Source: Manihot esculenta | Lineage: Eukaryota > Streptophyta > Magnoliopsida > Malpighiales > Euphorbiaceae | DNA: 64,000 nt | Assembly: GCF_001659605.2 (NCBI RefSeq) | Contig: NC_035168.2 | Location: 7,372,058-7,436,057 of the forward strand | Reading direction: 5' to 3' | In this document: in pieces, positions 33,229-42,997 of the stretch | How positions within the stretch are numbered: position 1 is the first letter of the stretch | How the letters are laid out: each line of letters opens with the position of its first letter | Notes under the pieces: model-generated | What the model saw: the letters and a program-made list of their open reading frames with translations, nothing else | What the model was told of the DNA's origin: nothing | The model's database searches: none | Program-made: the position numbers and the translations under genes

Positions 33229-33802
33229 TGTAACGACCCGAAAATCGGACCGCTACCGGCGCTAGGATTCAGGTCGGCATAAGGCCGCCAGAACCCGTAG
33301 CAAGCCAAACATACATCCTGTGAACCTGTTTAATCCCATACATGATCAACAACATACATAAAAATTAAAACTTTTCTTTCCAAGCCTAATCTGTGCATAC
33401 ATAACATATCATAAACCCCTCATTGGAGTCCTCATCAAATACCTCAATGGGTAACATATCATAACATGATAGGCTTAGATAACATAAACATCATAAAAGC
33501 ATTTTTGGATCATATACACAAGGGATTAAAACAACCTCCAGTCAAGCACATTCTAAACTTTCATTACATTACATAACATACTTTTACATTACAAATAAAC
33601 CATGTCCACCACTAGGCTATTACATACACTTCTCTTACTCTTCTTGACTTCTCTATCTACTCAGCACCTGCAAGACTGGGGTTAGGGGAGAGGGGGTGAG
33701 CTAAAAAGCCCAGTGAGCAGAAAGTAAACACATTTGATTTAATTCCTCCATTTTTAGGTTTATTATTGTTTATTTTATTATTCTTTTTCTTATTATCATT
33801 AT
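33229..33802 (-). repeat. Element E 3' LTR, left part
   Basis: These 574 bp are the promoter-distal end of the E LTR, colinear with the left part of the D LTR. It ends in an AT-rich stretch of ATT units where F inserted; ATTAT at 33798-33802 is the target copy. Confidence 0.9.
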
Positions 33803-35324
33803 TGATCAAGCATAATTTAGCCACATTTTTATCATAATTATTATTGCTTATTTACACATTTTTTAGTTTAATTTATGGTTTTTATCTTGTTTTTACAGAA
33901 AAGGAAGAAATTGGAAAATTGGAGAAAAAGTGCAGAAAATCTACAAAAAGGTGATCTGCCCAGTGATTTGCCCAAAAATCTGCTCCAATCACTGCTCTGA
34001 TCAAGCTAAGGCAGAAACCCGGAGGCAACAGATAGCAGTGATATGGGCAGTGATTTGCCCAAGAAACTCGAAGATCACTGGTCAAATCACTCGCAGAGAC
34101 ACAGAGGACTGACTCACAGAGAAGCGATCTGGTCAGTGATTTGCCCAATCACTTGAAGAAACTGGTCAAAGCACCGGGCAAATCACTTTGACAGCAGAAA
34201 ATTGCAGCAGAGCGGGAAAATTGGCAGCAAACAGAAATCCGAATTTTCAGAAGTCCAAATCCAATCCAATCACTTCCAACACAAATCCAAGAGCCACGAA
34301 AGAGCTTCTCATCCAAGGAAATCCAATTGCAATTAAATTCAACATCAAAAGAGGAGTCCAACACCAAATCAAAAAGGGATTTCAAAACCCTAGATGAGAG
34401 AATTCTTCAGCTATAAAAGGAGGACTTCCAAACCAGAAGAATCTTCTGATCAGGAACTCAACACCTTCTACCTCGCCAGAAACTCTTCAGCTGTTCTTTC
34501 TTTTCTTTTTCTTTTCATCTTTTTGTGTATTTAGTCCACTATGAGTGGCTAAACTCCTTATTTTCTAGTTGAAGTTGAGAATATTCAGATTTGTTATGAA
34601 TTGGGAGGTTTAATACTCCATTGTTGAACTCTTATTTGTTTCAATATTTATGCAATCTGATCTTTTCTACAAGTATTACTTTGCTTTTAGAATCAATAAG
34701 GGCCCATTGCTTTTAAATTGTTTGAGTAATATTGTTTGAATGGTTTAGGTCCGTAATTGCTTGGATTGTTCAAATACACATTCAATCAGGTTGCATAATC
34801 TAAACTTGACCACGCGGTTGGCAAGGATAGAATTGAGTTTCTCTAAGTCTTAATGCAATCAACAGTTGTTCGATGCTACAATGCCCCAAGGACGTTCCTT
34901 GGCAACTTGTTGATTAGTGTTTGATTAGCGAACGTTTCCTAATCAAACTAGAACTAAGGAGGAATTTGGATTGTGAGAAGCGTCTTCCACAACCAAAACT
35001 AATTTATTGAAATCAAAAAGGAGTCTTCAAATAATCAATGATCAATTCTGAACAAACTGAATTAGACTCATACTTCAACTAGAAGCCTTTCTCTTATTGA
35101 TTTATTCATCTTTAAATTACTGCTTTCTTTTACTATTTAGTGTTAATCCATCAACTCAAAAACCCCCCCTCTTTTATTTACTTGTTATTTACTTTACCTT
35201 GGTCATTATTAGGAAGGTCTTTAGTGTCAATTCCCTGTGGTTCGACCCTATTGCCACTATCTGCAAATTTATTTGTTGATCGTTTAATAGGTTTATTTTT
35301 GACGGCTTCGACAATCGCTTATCA
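33803..35324 (+). repeat. F LTR1 (1522 bp)
   Basis: It starts TGATCAAGCATAATTTAGCC and ends CAATCGCTTATCA. It has a TATA box at 34412, a pyrimidine-rich leader (about 34494-34525), and several AGTGATTTGCCC motifs (about 33957, 34057, 34135, inverted near 34173). Private variants distinguish it from LTR2-4, for example ACACCTTCTACC instead of AGCACCTTCTCCC near 34460-34472. Confidence 0.93.
34412..34419 (+). promoter_or_regulatory. TATA box, F LTR1
   Basis: TATAAAAG in CAGCTATAAAAGGAGG is present in all four LTRs (also 39590, 44767, 60018). It is the likely Pol II promoter of each unit. Confidence 0.7.
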
Positions 35325-35329
35325 AAAAT

Positions 35330-35347
35330 TGGCGCCGTTGCCGGGGA
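35330..35347 (+). promoter_or_regulatory. Primer-binding site, F unit 1
   Basis: TGGCGCCGTTGCCGGGGA, five bases after the LTR end, is complementary to the 3' end of plant tRNA-Asp (with its CCA), the primer typical of Athila-type elements. Confidence 0.9.
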
Positions 35348-35449
35348 ATTGATCTAACTAACGTATTTTCCTTTTGTGACCAGGGCTGATAGTAAAGAAG
35401 CTCTTCTTTACGATCCATAAATTGAACGCACTGCCAAGACCTTACAAGC

Positions 35450-37819
35450 ATGGCTACGGTAAGTATGTCTTTTCTCTCTTCTCAAATTTCTGAACTAACC
35501 TCTATGGTGAGAAATTATGGTATAGGTCAAGCCCAACAACTTCAACAAGCACATACAGGATTCTATGGACAGCCAAGACATAATCCCTACCTTGACACAT
35601 ACAATACAAGTTGGGGAGACAATATGAGCTATGGCTATTCAAGGACAGACCACTACCATGACTACCAAAGAGATCTGCAATACAATCCATGTTGGGGGGA
35701 CAATCCGAACTATGGCTATGCCAGGGCTGACTACTACCAAAACTATCAAGCCCAAGCAACACCTCAAAACTCCCATATGGAACTTGAAGAGATGGTGAGA
35801 AAATTGGAAATTTCTGGGAAAATTCTCCAACAGCAAGTGGATCAAGCGGTCAACTCAATGAACGCGCACATATTAAGAAGGGAGGAAGAGCTTCAAGATC
35901 TATGGGACGATGACGAAGAAACAGACCAAGCTGCTGAATCTGCGGCACAAATCACCACTGCAAAAACAGCACCTGCTGTCCAAAAATCAGCAACCTCAGA
36001 AATTGCCCCAACTGAACCAGAAGTTGCTGCACTTGCTGAAACTGCCAAAATTACACCAGAAATTACAGAATTTGCTGTTGTCCAAGTTGCTGAAAATAGA
36101 GACAGCAACTGCTGTCAAACTGCCACAACCACTGCTGCCCACAAATCAGCACCAGCCGAAGTACCTGTTACATCCCCTGCTGCTGTCCATAAACCAGCAA
36201 CTACTGGAAGTGCCCCAACTGAACCAAAATCTGCTGAAATTTCTGAAACAAACCAGCCCCCTGGAGAATCCAGCACAACCAGATTGCTAGCACAGGTAAG
36301 TTGTTGTTTGCCCTCCCAAACTGAGATAAATCCAAGGCAAAATGCTATTGCCATCACATTGAGGAGGGAAAAGGAGTTACAAGACAATAGGGATGAAAAA
36401 TTGCAAAAACAGGGCATGGAAGAAATTCTGCCAGAAAGTGATCAGGGCAGTGATTTGCCCAGTTTACTCGTAGGAACTGACCCGATCGCTGGGCAAACTA
36501 AGCTGTCCAGCAGTGGTTTGCCCAATTCTCCAAAGAAGGCAGAAAGTGATTTGCCCAAATCAACAGACCAGGCAGAATCAAGTCAAAGGCAGAAACAGCA
36601 ACCTATGGAGAAATTCAAGGTACCTCCTCCCTTCCCAAAGAGATTTGCAAGGTCCCAAAAGGAGAAAGAGGAAAAAGAGATATTGGAGACACTTCGCAAA
36701 GTGGAAATTAACATTCCCCTACTTGATGCTATCAAACAAATACCAAGGTATGCTAAATTTCTCAAAGAGCTATGCACCAATAGGAGGAAACTTGCTGAAC
36801 ATAAAAAGGTAAGTGTGGGGGAGTGTGTTTCAGCTGTAATCCAAAGGAAACTTCCCACCAAATGCAAGGATAGAGGAATGTTTGCCATTTCATGCAAGAT
36901 AGGCAATGTGGGGATAAAGAAAGCCATGTGTGACCTTGGAGCTTCAATTAATGTTATGCCCCTTTCTATTTTTAACTTGTTAAATGCAGGTACACTCAAG
37001 GGCACCAGCATTGTGATCCAATTGGCTGACCGATCCATTGTCTACCCCAAGGGAGTGCTAGAAGATGTGTTGGTGCAAGGGAACCAATTAGTCTTTCCAG
37101 CAGATTTCTATGTTATTGACATGGAGGAGGATAAGGGCAACATCACCTCTGATATCTTACTTGGGAGACCATTCTTGAGCACAGCAAGAACAAAAATTGA
37201 TGTGCATGATGGCACATTGACCATGGAGTTTGAAGGGGAAATTATAAAATTTAATGTTTATGATGCCATGAAATTCCCCAATGATGTTTCTCCTGTTTAT
37301 GGCCTTGATATAATTGATGATTTAAGTCAAGAAGTTTTTGATTTTGATCAAGAAAACTTACTTTATGAAGGTCTTTGCAGGAGAGAAGAAGTGGACAGCA
37401 ACATCATTGAAACAGAAAAAACAGCAGACTGTTGTAACTTGCTGGATGTGGGCGATTTGCCCAGTGATTTGCCCAGAACACCAGAAAATCTGCTCAAATC
37501 ACAGCCCAAATCAGACAGCAAACAGCAGAAATCAGCACAGACAGCAACTACACCAGAACTGAAACCATTGCCCAGCCACCTCAAAAATGCCTACTTGGGA
37601 GCTGGAAATTCACTTCTAGTAATTATTTCTAACCAGCTCAGCCAAGAAGAAGAGGAAAAGCTCCTTGATGTATTGAGGAAACACAAAAAGGCAATTGGGT
37701 GGACCTTGGAGGACATAAAAGGCACCTCAAGACCATTCGGTGGAGGCTCAAGACAGGATGCAACACATGGAAAGCATGTTGCAGCTGCTGGTTCAACACT
37801 TTCTGCCCCAGCACCGTGA
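35450..37819 (+). CDS. Gag-protease ORF of F unit 1 (789 aa)
   Basis: This is a structural/protease protein of an Athila/Tat-lineage element. The N terminus (1-105) is rich in Gln, Tyr and Asn with two similar YGY-rich segments. A coiled-coil-like stretch follows (about 107-160, MELEEMVRKLEISGKILQQQVDQ), then a long low-complexity Ala/Thr/Pro/Glu region (about 165-390). From about 395 the Athila-type block appears (PPFPKRFARSQKEKEEKEILETLRKVEINIPLLDAIKQIPRYAKFLKEL). Next is a retropepsin-like domain with CDLGASINVMPLSIF (Asp near 499) and ILLGRPFLSTART. Near 735 begins the normal run-in to RT (VIISNQLSQEEEEKLLDVLRKHKKAIGWTLEDIKG). After GTSRPFGG it turns into about 30 unrelated residues and stops. 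The usual gag capsid and CCHC knuckle are not evident. The start is the first ATG after the PBS leader. Confidence 0.85.
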   Translation: MATVSMSFLSSQISELTSMVRNYGIGQAQQLQQAHTGFYGQPRHNPYLDTYNTSWGDNMSYGYSRTDHYHDYQRDLQYNPCWGDNPNYGYARADYYQNYQAQATPQNSHMELEEMVRKLEISGKILQQQVDQAVNSMNAHILRREEELQDLWDDDEETDQAAESAAQITTAKTAPAVQKSATSEIAPTEPEVAALAETAKITPEITEFAVVQVAENRDSNCCQTATTTAAHKSAPAEVPVTSPAAVHKPATTGSAPTEPKSAEISETNQPPGESSTTRLLAQVSCCLPSQTEINPRQNAIAITLRREKELQDNRDEKLQKQGMEEILPESDQGSDLPSLLVGTDPIAGQTKLSSSGLPNSPKKAESDLPKSTDQAESSQRQKQQPMEKFKVPPPFPKRFARSQKEKEEKEILETLRKVEINIPLLDAIKQIPRYAKFLKELCTNRRKLAEHKKVSVGECVSAVIQRKLPTKCKDRGMFAISCKIGNVGIKKAMCDLGASINVMPLSIFNLLNAGTLKGTSIVIQLADRSIVYPKGVLEDVLVQGNQLVFPADFYVIDMEEDKGNITSDILLGRPFLSTARTKIDVHDGTLTMEFEGEIIKFNVYDAMKFPNDVSPVYGLDIIDDLSQEVFDFDQENLLYEGLCRREEVDSNIIETEKTADCCNLLDVGDLPSDLPRTPENLLKSQPKSDSKQQKSAQTATTPELKPLPSHLKNAYLGAGNSLLVIISNQLSQEEEEKLLDVLRKHKKAIGWTLEDIKGTSRPFGGGSRQDATHGKHVAAAGSTLSAPAP

Positions 37820-38980
37820 CAGATAGCGATTTGCCCAGTGATTTGCCCGGTGCTTGCCCAAGTCACTGGTCAAATCACCCCCAGGCCAGGAAGTCCCTTT
37901 CCCTTTCATTCTTAAATTTTTCCTTTATATGTTTTACATTGAGGACAATGTTTGGACTAGGTGTGGGGGTACTGTTAGGTTATTTTTGCATCGATTCCAT
38001 CATCTTTTTGTTTCTTTTTATTTGTTTCTTTTTGTTTCTTTTTGCATTGTTCTTACCCCTTTTTGCACACACCAGAATTTTTTTTCACTTTTTGCACACA
38101 CACACAGAATTTTGTCTTAGCTAATTGCTCTACTCAACATAGATAACAAGGTTGAAAGAGTTTCCTTATCTCATGACCCCATTGATTTGCCACCCCTTTA
38201 AGCCTAAATTGAATCATTCACAGTATGTTACCTTCACTTAGGGAGTTTTTCTCTTGAATTGAATCCTTAAATGTGCTAAGGTCAAGAGAAATAAAAATAC
38301 AAATACATGCAAACACAAAGCTAGTGTAACTCCCTATGAGCTGATTTGCCCAAATTATCATGAAAAACCAGCACAAAGCACAAATCACAAACTTGTTCCA
38401 ATGGTCTAAGACTATGAACTGAGCCTAATAGCCACTTGGAGAAGTAACTGACTGAGTAACCGGGGGTGTATCACCCATGTACACAATCGCGTAAAAAGGT
38501 CAGTAACTTTTTCAAGCAAATAAGTTTCGATGGTCTAGACTATGAACAGAGCTAGTAGCCACTTGAACAAGTGACTAACTGAGTAACCGGGGGTGTATCA
38601 CCCATGTACACAATCGCGTAAAAAGGTTAGTGACTTTTTCAGGCAAGGATAAGAATAAGTGCTGCTGAAAATAAAAATAAAAAAAAAAAAAAAAAAAAAG
38701 AGAAGAGAAAAGGGGCAAGTCACTCCTAGGGGTTGCATTAAAACTAACATAAAAGATTAAGCATAATTGATTCAAAAACCTTTCTCTTGACCATGGTAGG
38801 TGAAAGGAAACAAGGAAAGGAGAGGATGACCTTAGTGCATGTACTCTATACTGTGATAATTCAAATTAGGAGTCTAGGGGGGGTTGATTAAGTGGTATTA
38901 GGCTCTAAGGAAAAAGGGGGCTTGATTGACTAAGTTATTTGTTGCTTGAGGACAAGCAAAAAGCTAGGTGTGGGGGTATT
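37820..38980 (+). other. F unit 1 3' non-coding region with internal and terminal polypurine motifs
   Basis: No RT, RNase H or integrase is found. The region starts with AGTGATTTGCCC motifs. It then has a 15-base motif CTAGGTGTGGGGGTA (37957-37971), a T-rich tract (about 38003-38052) ending TTGCACACACCAG, a tandem duplication (38399-38645) and an A-rich tract (38668-38699). The true polypurine tract (38966-38980) repeats the same 15-base motif at 38964-38978 and abuts LTR2. An overlapping 141-codon hydrophobic frame (37699-38124) is probably a by-product of the T tract. Confidence 0.8.
38399..38645 (+). repeat. Tandem duplication in the F unit 1 3' region
   Basis: Two imperfect copies of about 125 bp each contain GGTCTA-GACTATGAAC, GTAACCGGGGGTGTATCACC, then CAATCGCGTAAAAAGG. 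Each copy holds a short inverted repeat GGGTG-TAT-CACCC. It recurs in unit 2 (about 43578-43823) and unit 3 (about 58827-59070). Confidence 0.8.
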
Positions 38981-40502
38981 TGATCAAGCATAATTTAGCC
39001 ACATTTTTATCATAATTATTATTGCTTATTTACACATTTTTTAGTTTAATTTATGGTTTTTATCTTGTTTTTACAGAAAAGGAAGAAATTGGAAAATTGG
39101 AGAAAAAGTGTAGAAAATCTACAAAAAGGTGATCTGCCCAGTGATTTGCCCAAAAATCTGCTCCAATCACTGCTCTGATCAAGCTAAGGCAGAAACCCGG
39201 AGGCAACAGATAGCAGTGATATGGGCAGTGATTTGCCCAAGAAACTCGAAGATCACTGGTCAAATCACTCGCAGAGACACAGAGGACTGACTCACAGAGA
39301 AGCGATCTGGTCAGTGATTTGCCCAATCACTTGAAGAAACTGGTCAAAGCACCGGGCAAATCACTTTGACAGCAGAAAATTGCAGCAGAGCGGGAAAATT
39401 GGCAGCAAACAGAAATCCGAATTTTCAGAAGTCCAAATCCAATCCAATCACTTCCAACACAAATCCAAGAGCCACGAAAGAGCTTCTCATCCAAGGAAAT
39501 CCAATTGCAATTAAATTCAACATCAAAAGAGGAGTCCAACACCAAATCAAAAAGGGATTTCAAAACCCTAGATGAGAGAATTCTTCAGCTATAAAAGGAG
39601 GACTTCCAAACCAGAAGAATCTTCTGATCAGGAACTCAGCACCTTCTCCCTCGCCAGAAACTCTTCAGCTGTTCTTTCTTTTCTTTTTCTTTTCATCTTT
39701 TTGTGTATTTAGTCCACTATGAGTGGCTAAACTCCTTATTTTCTAGTTGAAGTTGAGAATATTCAGATTTGTTATGAATTGGGAGGTTTAATACTCCATT
39801 GTTGAACTCTTATTTGTTTCAATATTTATGCAATCTGATCTTTTCTACAAGTATTACTTTGCTTTTAGAATCAATAAGGGCCCATTGCTTTTAAATTGCT
39901 TGAGTAATATTGTTTGAATGGTTTAGGTCCGTAATTGCTTGGATTGTTCAAATACACATTCAATCAGGTTGCATAATCTAAACTTGACCACGCGGTTGGC
40001 AAGAATAGAATTGGGTTTCTCTAAGTCTTAATGCAATCAACAGTTGTTCGATGCTACAATGCCCCAAGGACGTTCCTTGGCAACTTGTTGATTAGTGTTT
40101 GATTAGCGAACGTTTCCTAATCAAACTAGAACTAAGGAGGAATTTGGATTGTGAGAAGCGTCTTCCACAACCAAAACTAATTTATTGAAATCAAAAAGGA
40201 GTCTTCAAATAATCAATGATCAATTCTGAACAAACTGAATTAGACTCATACTTCAACTAGAAGCCTTTCTCTTATTGATTTATTCATCTTTAAATTACTG
40301 CTTTCTTTTACTATTTAGTGTTAATCCATCAACTCAAAAACCCCCCCTCTTTTATTTACTTGTTATTTACTTTACCTTGGTCATTATTAGGAAGGTCTTT
40401 AGTGTCAATTCCCTGTGGTTCGACCCTATTGCCACTATCTGCAAATTTATTTGTTGATCGTTTAATAGGTTTATTTTTTACGGCTTCGACAATCGCTTAT
40501 CA
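38981..40502 (+). repeat. F LTR2 (1522 bp)
   Basis: It is the same length as LTR1 and shared by units 1 and 2, serving as 3' end of one and 5' end of the next. Private changes include AAAAGTGTAG near 39106 and TTTTTTACGGC near 40476. The TATA box is at 39590. Confidence 0.93.
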
Positions 40503-40507
40503 AAAAT

Positions 40508-40525
40508 TGGCGCCGTTGCCGGGGA
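40508..40525 (+). promoter_or_regulatory. Primer-binding site, F unit 2
   Basis: The same tRNA-Asp-complementary TGGCGCCGTTGCCGGGGA follows LTR2. Confidence 0.9.
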
Positions 40526-40627
40526 ATTGATCTAACTAACGTATTTTCCTTTTGTGACCAGGGCTGATCGTAAAGAAGCTCTTCTTTACGATCCATAAAT
40601 TGAACGCACTGCCAAGACCTTACAAGC

Positions 40628-42997
40628 ATGGCTACGGTAAGTATGTCTTTTCTCTCTTCTCAAATTTCTGAACTAACCTCTATGGTGAGAAATTATGGTA
40701 TAGGTCAAGCCCAACAACTTCAACAAGCACATACAGGATTCTATGGACAGCCAAGACATAATCCCTACCTTGACACATACAATACAAGTTGGGGAGACAA
40801 TATGAGCTATGGCTATTCAAGGACAGACCACTACCATGACTACCAAAGAGATCTGCAATACAATCCATGTTGGGGGGACAATCCGAACTATGGCTATGCC
40901 AGGGCTGACTACTACCAAAACTATCAAGCCCAAGCAACACCTCAAAACTCCCATATGGAACTTGAAGAGATGGTGAGAAAATTGGAAATTTCTGGGAAAA
41001 TTCTCCAACAGCAAGTGGATCAAGCGGTCAACTCAATGAACGCGCACATATTAAGAAGGGAGGAAGAGCTTCAAGATCTATGGGACGATGACGAAGAAAC
41101 AGACCAAGCTGCTGAATCTGCGGCACAAATCACCACTGCAAAAACAGCACCTGCTGTCCAAAAATCAGCAACCTCAGAAATTGCCCCAACTGAACCAGAA
41201 GTTGCTGCACTTGCTGAAACTGCCAAAATTACACCAGAAATTACAGAATTTGCTGTTGTCCAAGTTGCTGAAAATAGAGACAGCAACTGCTGTCAAACTG
41301 CCACAACCACTGCTGCCCACAAATCAGCACCAGCCGAAGTACCTGTTACATCCCCTGCTGCTGTCCATAAACCAGCAACTGCTGGAAGTGCCCCAACTGA
41401 ACCAAAATCTGCTGAAATTTCTGAAACAAACCAGCCCCCTGGAGAATCCAGCACAACCAGATTGCTAGCACAGGTAAGTTGTTGTTTGCCCTCCCAAACT
41501 GAGATAAATCCAAGGCAAAATGCTATTGCCATCACATTGAGGAGGGAAAAGGAGTTACAAGACAATAGGGATGAAAAATTGCAAAAACAGGGCATGGAAG
41601 AAATTCTGCCAGAAAGTGATCAGGGCAGTGATTTGCCCAGTTTACTCGTAGGAACTGACCCGATCGCTGGGCAAACTAAGCTGTCCAGCAGTGGTTTGCC
41701 CAATTCTCCAAAGAAGGCAGAAAGTGATTTGCCCAAATCAACAGACCAGGCAGAATCAAGTCAAAGGCAGAAACAGCAACCTATGGAGAAATTCAAGGTA
41801 CCTCCTCCCTTCCCAAAGAGATTTGCAAGGTCCCAAAAGGAGAAAGAGGAAAAAGAGATATTGGAGACACTTCGCAAAGTGGAAATTAACATTCCCCTAC
41901 TTGATGCTATCAAACAAATACCAAGGTATGCTAAATTTCTCAAAGAGCTATGCACCAATAGGAGGAAACTTGCTGAACATAAAAAGGTAAGTGTGGGGGA
42001 GTGTGTTTCAGCTGTAATCCAAAGGAAACTTCCCACCAAATGCAAGGATAGAGGAATGTTTGCCATTTCATGCAAGATAGGCAATGTGGGGATAAAGAAA
42101 GCCATGTGTGACCTTGGAGCTTCAATTAATGTTATGCCCCTTTCTATTTTTAACTTGTTAAATGCAGGTACACTCAAGGGCACCAGCATTGTGATCCAAT
42201 TGGCTGACCGATCCATTGTCTACCCCAAGGGAGTGCTAGAAGATGTGTTGGTGCAAGGGAACCAATTAGTCTTTCCAGCAGATTTCTATGTTATTGACAT
42301 GGAGGAGGATAAGGGCAACATCACCTCTGATATCTTACTTGGGAGACCATTCTTGAGCACAGCAAGAACAAAAATTGATGTGCATGATGGCACATTGACC
42401 ATGGAGTTTGAAGGGGAAATTATAAAATTTAATGTTTATGATGCCATGAAATTCCCCAATGATGTTTCTCCTGTTTATGGCCTTGATATAATTGATGATT
42501 TAAGTCAAGAAGTTTTTGATTTTGATCAAGAAAACTTACTTTATGAAGGTCTTTGCAGGAGAGAAGAAGTGGACAGCAACATCATTGAAACAGAAAAAAC
42601 AGCAGACTGTTGTAACTTGCTGGATGTGGGCGATTTGCCCAGTGATTTGCCCAGAACACCAGAAAATCTGCTCAAATCACAGCCCAAATCAGACAGCAAA
42701 CAGCAGAAATCAGCACAGACAGCAACTACACCAGAACTGAAACCATTGCCCAGCCACCTCAAAAATGCCTACTTGGGAGCTGGAAATTCACTTCTAGTAA
42801 TTATTTCTAACCAGCTCAGCCAAGAAGAAGAGGAAAAGCTCCTTGATGTATTGAGGAAACACAAAAAGGCAATTGGGTGGACCTTGGAGGACATAAAAGG
42901 CACCTCAAGACCATTCGGTGGAGGCTCAAGACAGGATGCAACACATGGAAAGCATGTTGCAGCTGCTGGTTCAACACTTTCTGCCCCAGCACCGTGA
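40628..42997 (+). CDS. Gag-protease ORF of F unit 2 (789 aa)
   Basis: This is an intact copy of the unit 1 protein; the only residue difference I see is Ala for Thr in the KPATAGSAPTE stretch (about residue 251). The domain order is the same: Tyr/Gln-rich head, coiled-coil-like stretch, Ala/Pro/Thr/Glu spacer, Athila-type linker, retropepsin with CDLGASIN, truncated RT run-in and the same unrelated C-terminal tail. The shared truncation shows that pol was lost before the array formed. Confidence 0.85.
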   Translation: MATVSMSFLSSQISELTSMVRNYGIGQAQQLQQAHTGFYGQPRHNPYLDTYNTSWGDNMSYGYSRTDHYHDYQRDLQYNPCWGDNPNYGYARADYYQNYQAQATPQNSHMELEEMVRKLEISGKILQQQVDQAVNSMNAHILRREEELQDLWDDDEETDQAAESAAQITTAKTAPAVQKSATSEIAPTEPEVAALAETAKITPEITEFAVVQVAENRDSNCCQTATTTAAHKSAPAEVPVTSPAAVHKPATAGSAPTEPKSAEISETNQPPGESSTTRLLAQVSCCLPSQTEINPRQNAIAITLRREKELQDNRDEKLQKQGMEEILPESDQGSDLPSLLVGTDPIAGQTKLSSSGLPNSPKKAESDLPKSTDQAESSQRQKQQPMEKFKVPPPFPKRFARSQKEKEEKEILETLRKVEINIPLLDAIKQIPRYAKFLKELCTNRRKLAEHKKVSVGECVSAVIQRKLPTKCKDRGMFAISCKIGNVGIKKAMCDLGASINVMPLSIFNLLNAGTLKGTSIVIQLADRSIVYPKGVLEDVLVQGNQLVFPADFYVIDMEEDKGNITSDILLGRPFLSTARTKIDVHDGTLTMEFEGEIIKFNVYDAMKFPNDVSPVYGLDIIDDLSQEVFDFDQENLLYEGLCRREEVDSNIIETEKTADCCNLLDVGDLPSDLPRTPENLLKSQPKSDSKQQKSAQTATTPELKPLPSHLKNAYLGAGNSLLVIISNQLSQEEEEKLLDVLRKHKKAIGWTLEDIKGTSRPFGGGSRQDATHGKHVAAAGSTLSAPAP

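Noticed and set aside
33798..33802. ATTAT as decisive proof of a single insertion of F
   Set aside because: The site is an ATT microsatellite, so a 5-bp match could be chance. I kept it only as supporting evidence alongside the LTR continuity of E on both sides.
35330..35347. tRNA-Asp-like sequence as a tRNA gene
   Set aside because: Only the 18-base 3' complement is present, right after an LTR. It is a primer-binding site.
35910..36290. Alternative-frame ORFs within the F gag (126 aa, 99 aa, 151 aa antisense)
   Set aside because: They are shadows of the 789-codon frame in a low-complexity region.
37699..38124. 141-codon hydrophobic ORF overlapping the end of F gag-protease (env-like candidate)
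   Set aside because: It overlaps the main frame and its hydrophobic part is just the TTTCTTTTTG tract. Conservation in three units follows from array identity. No signal peptide is evident.
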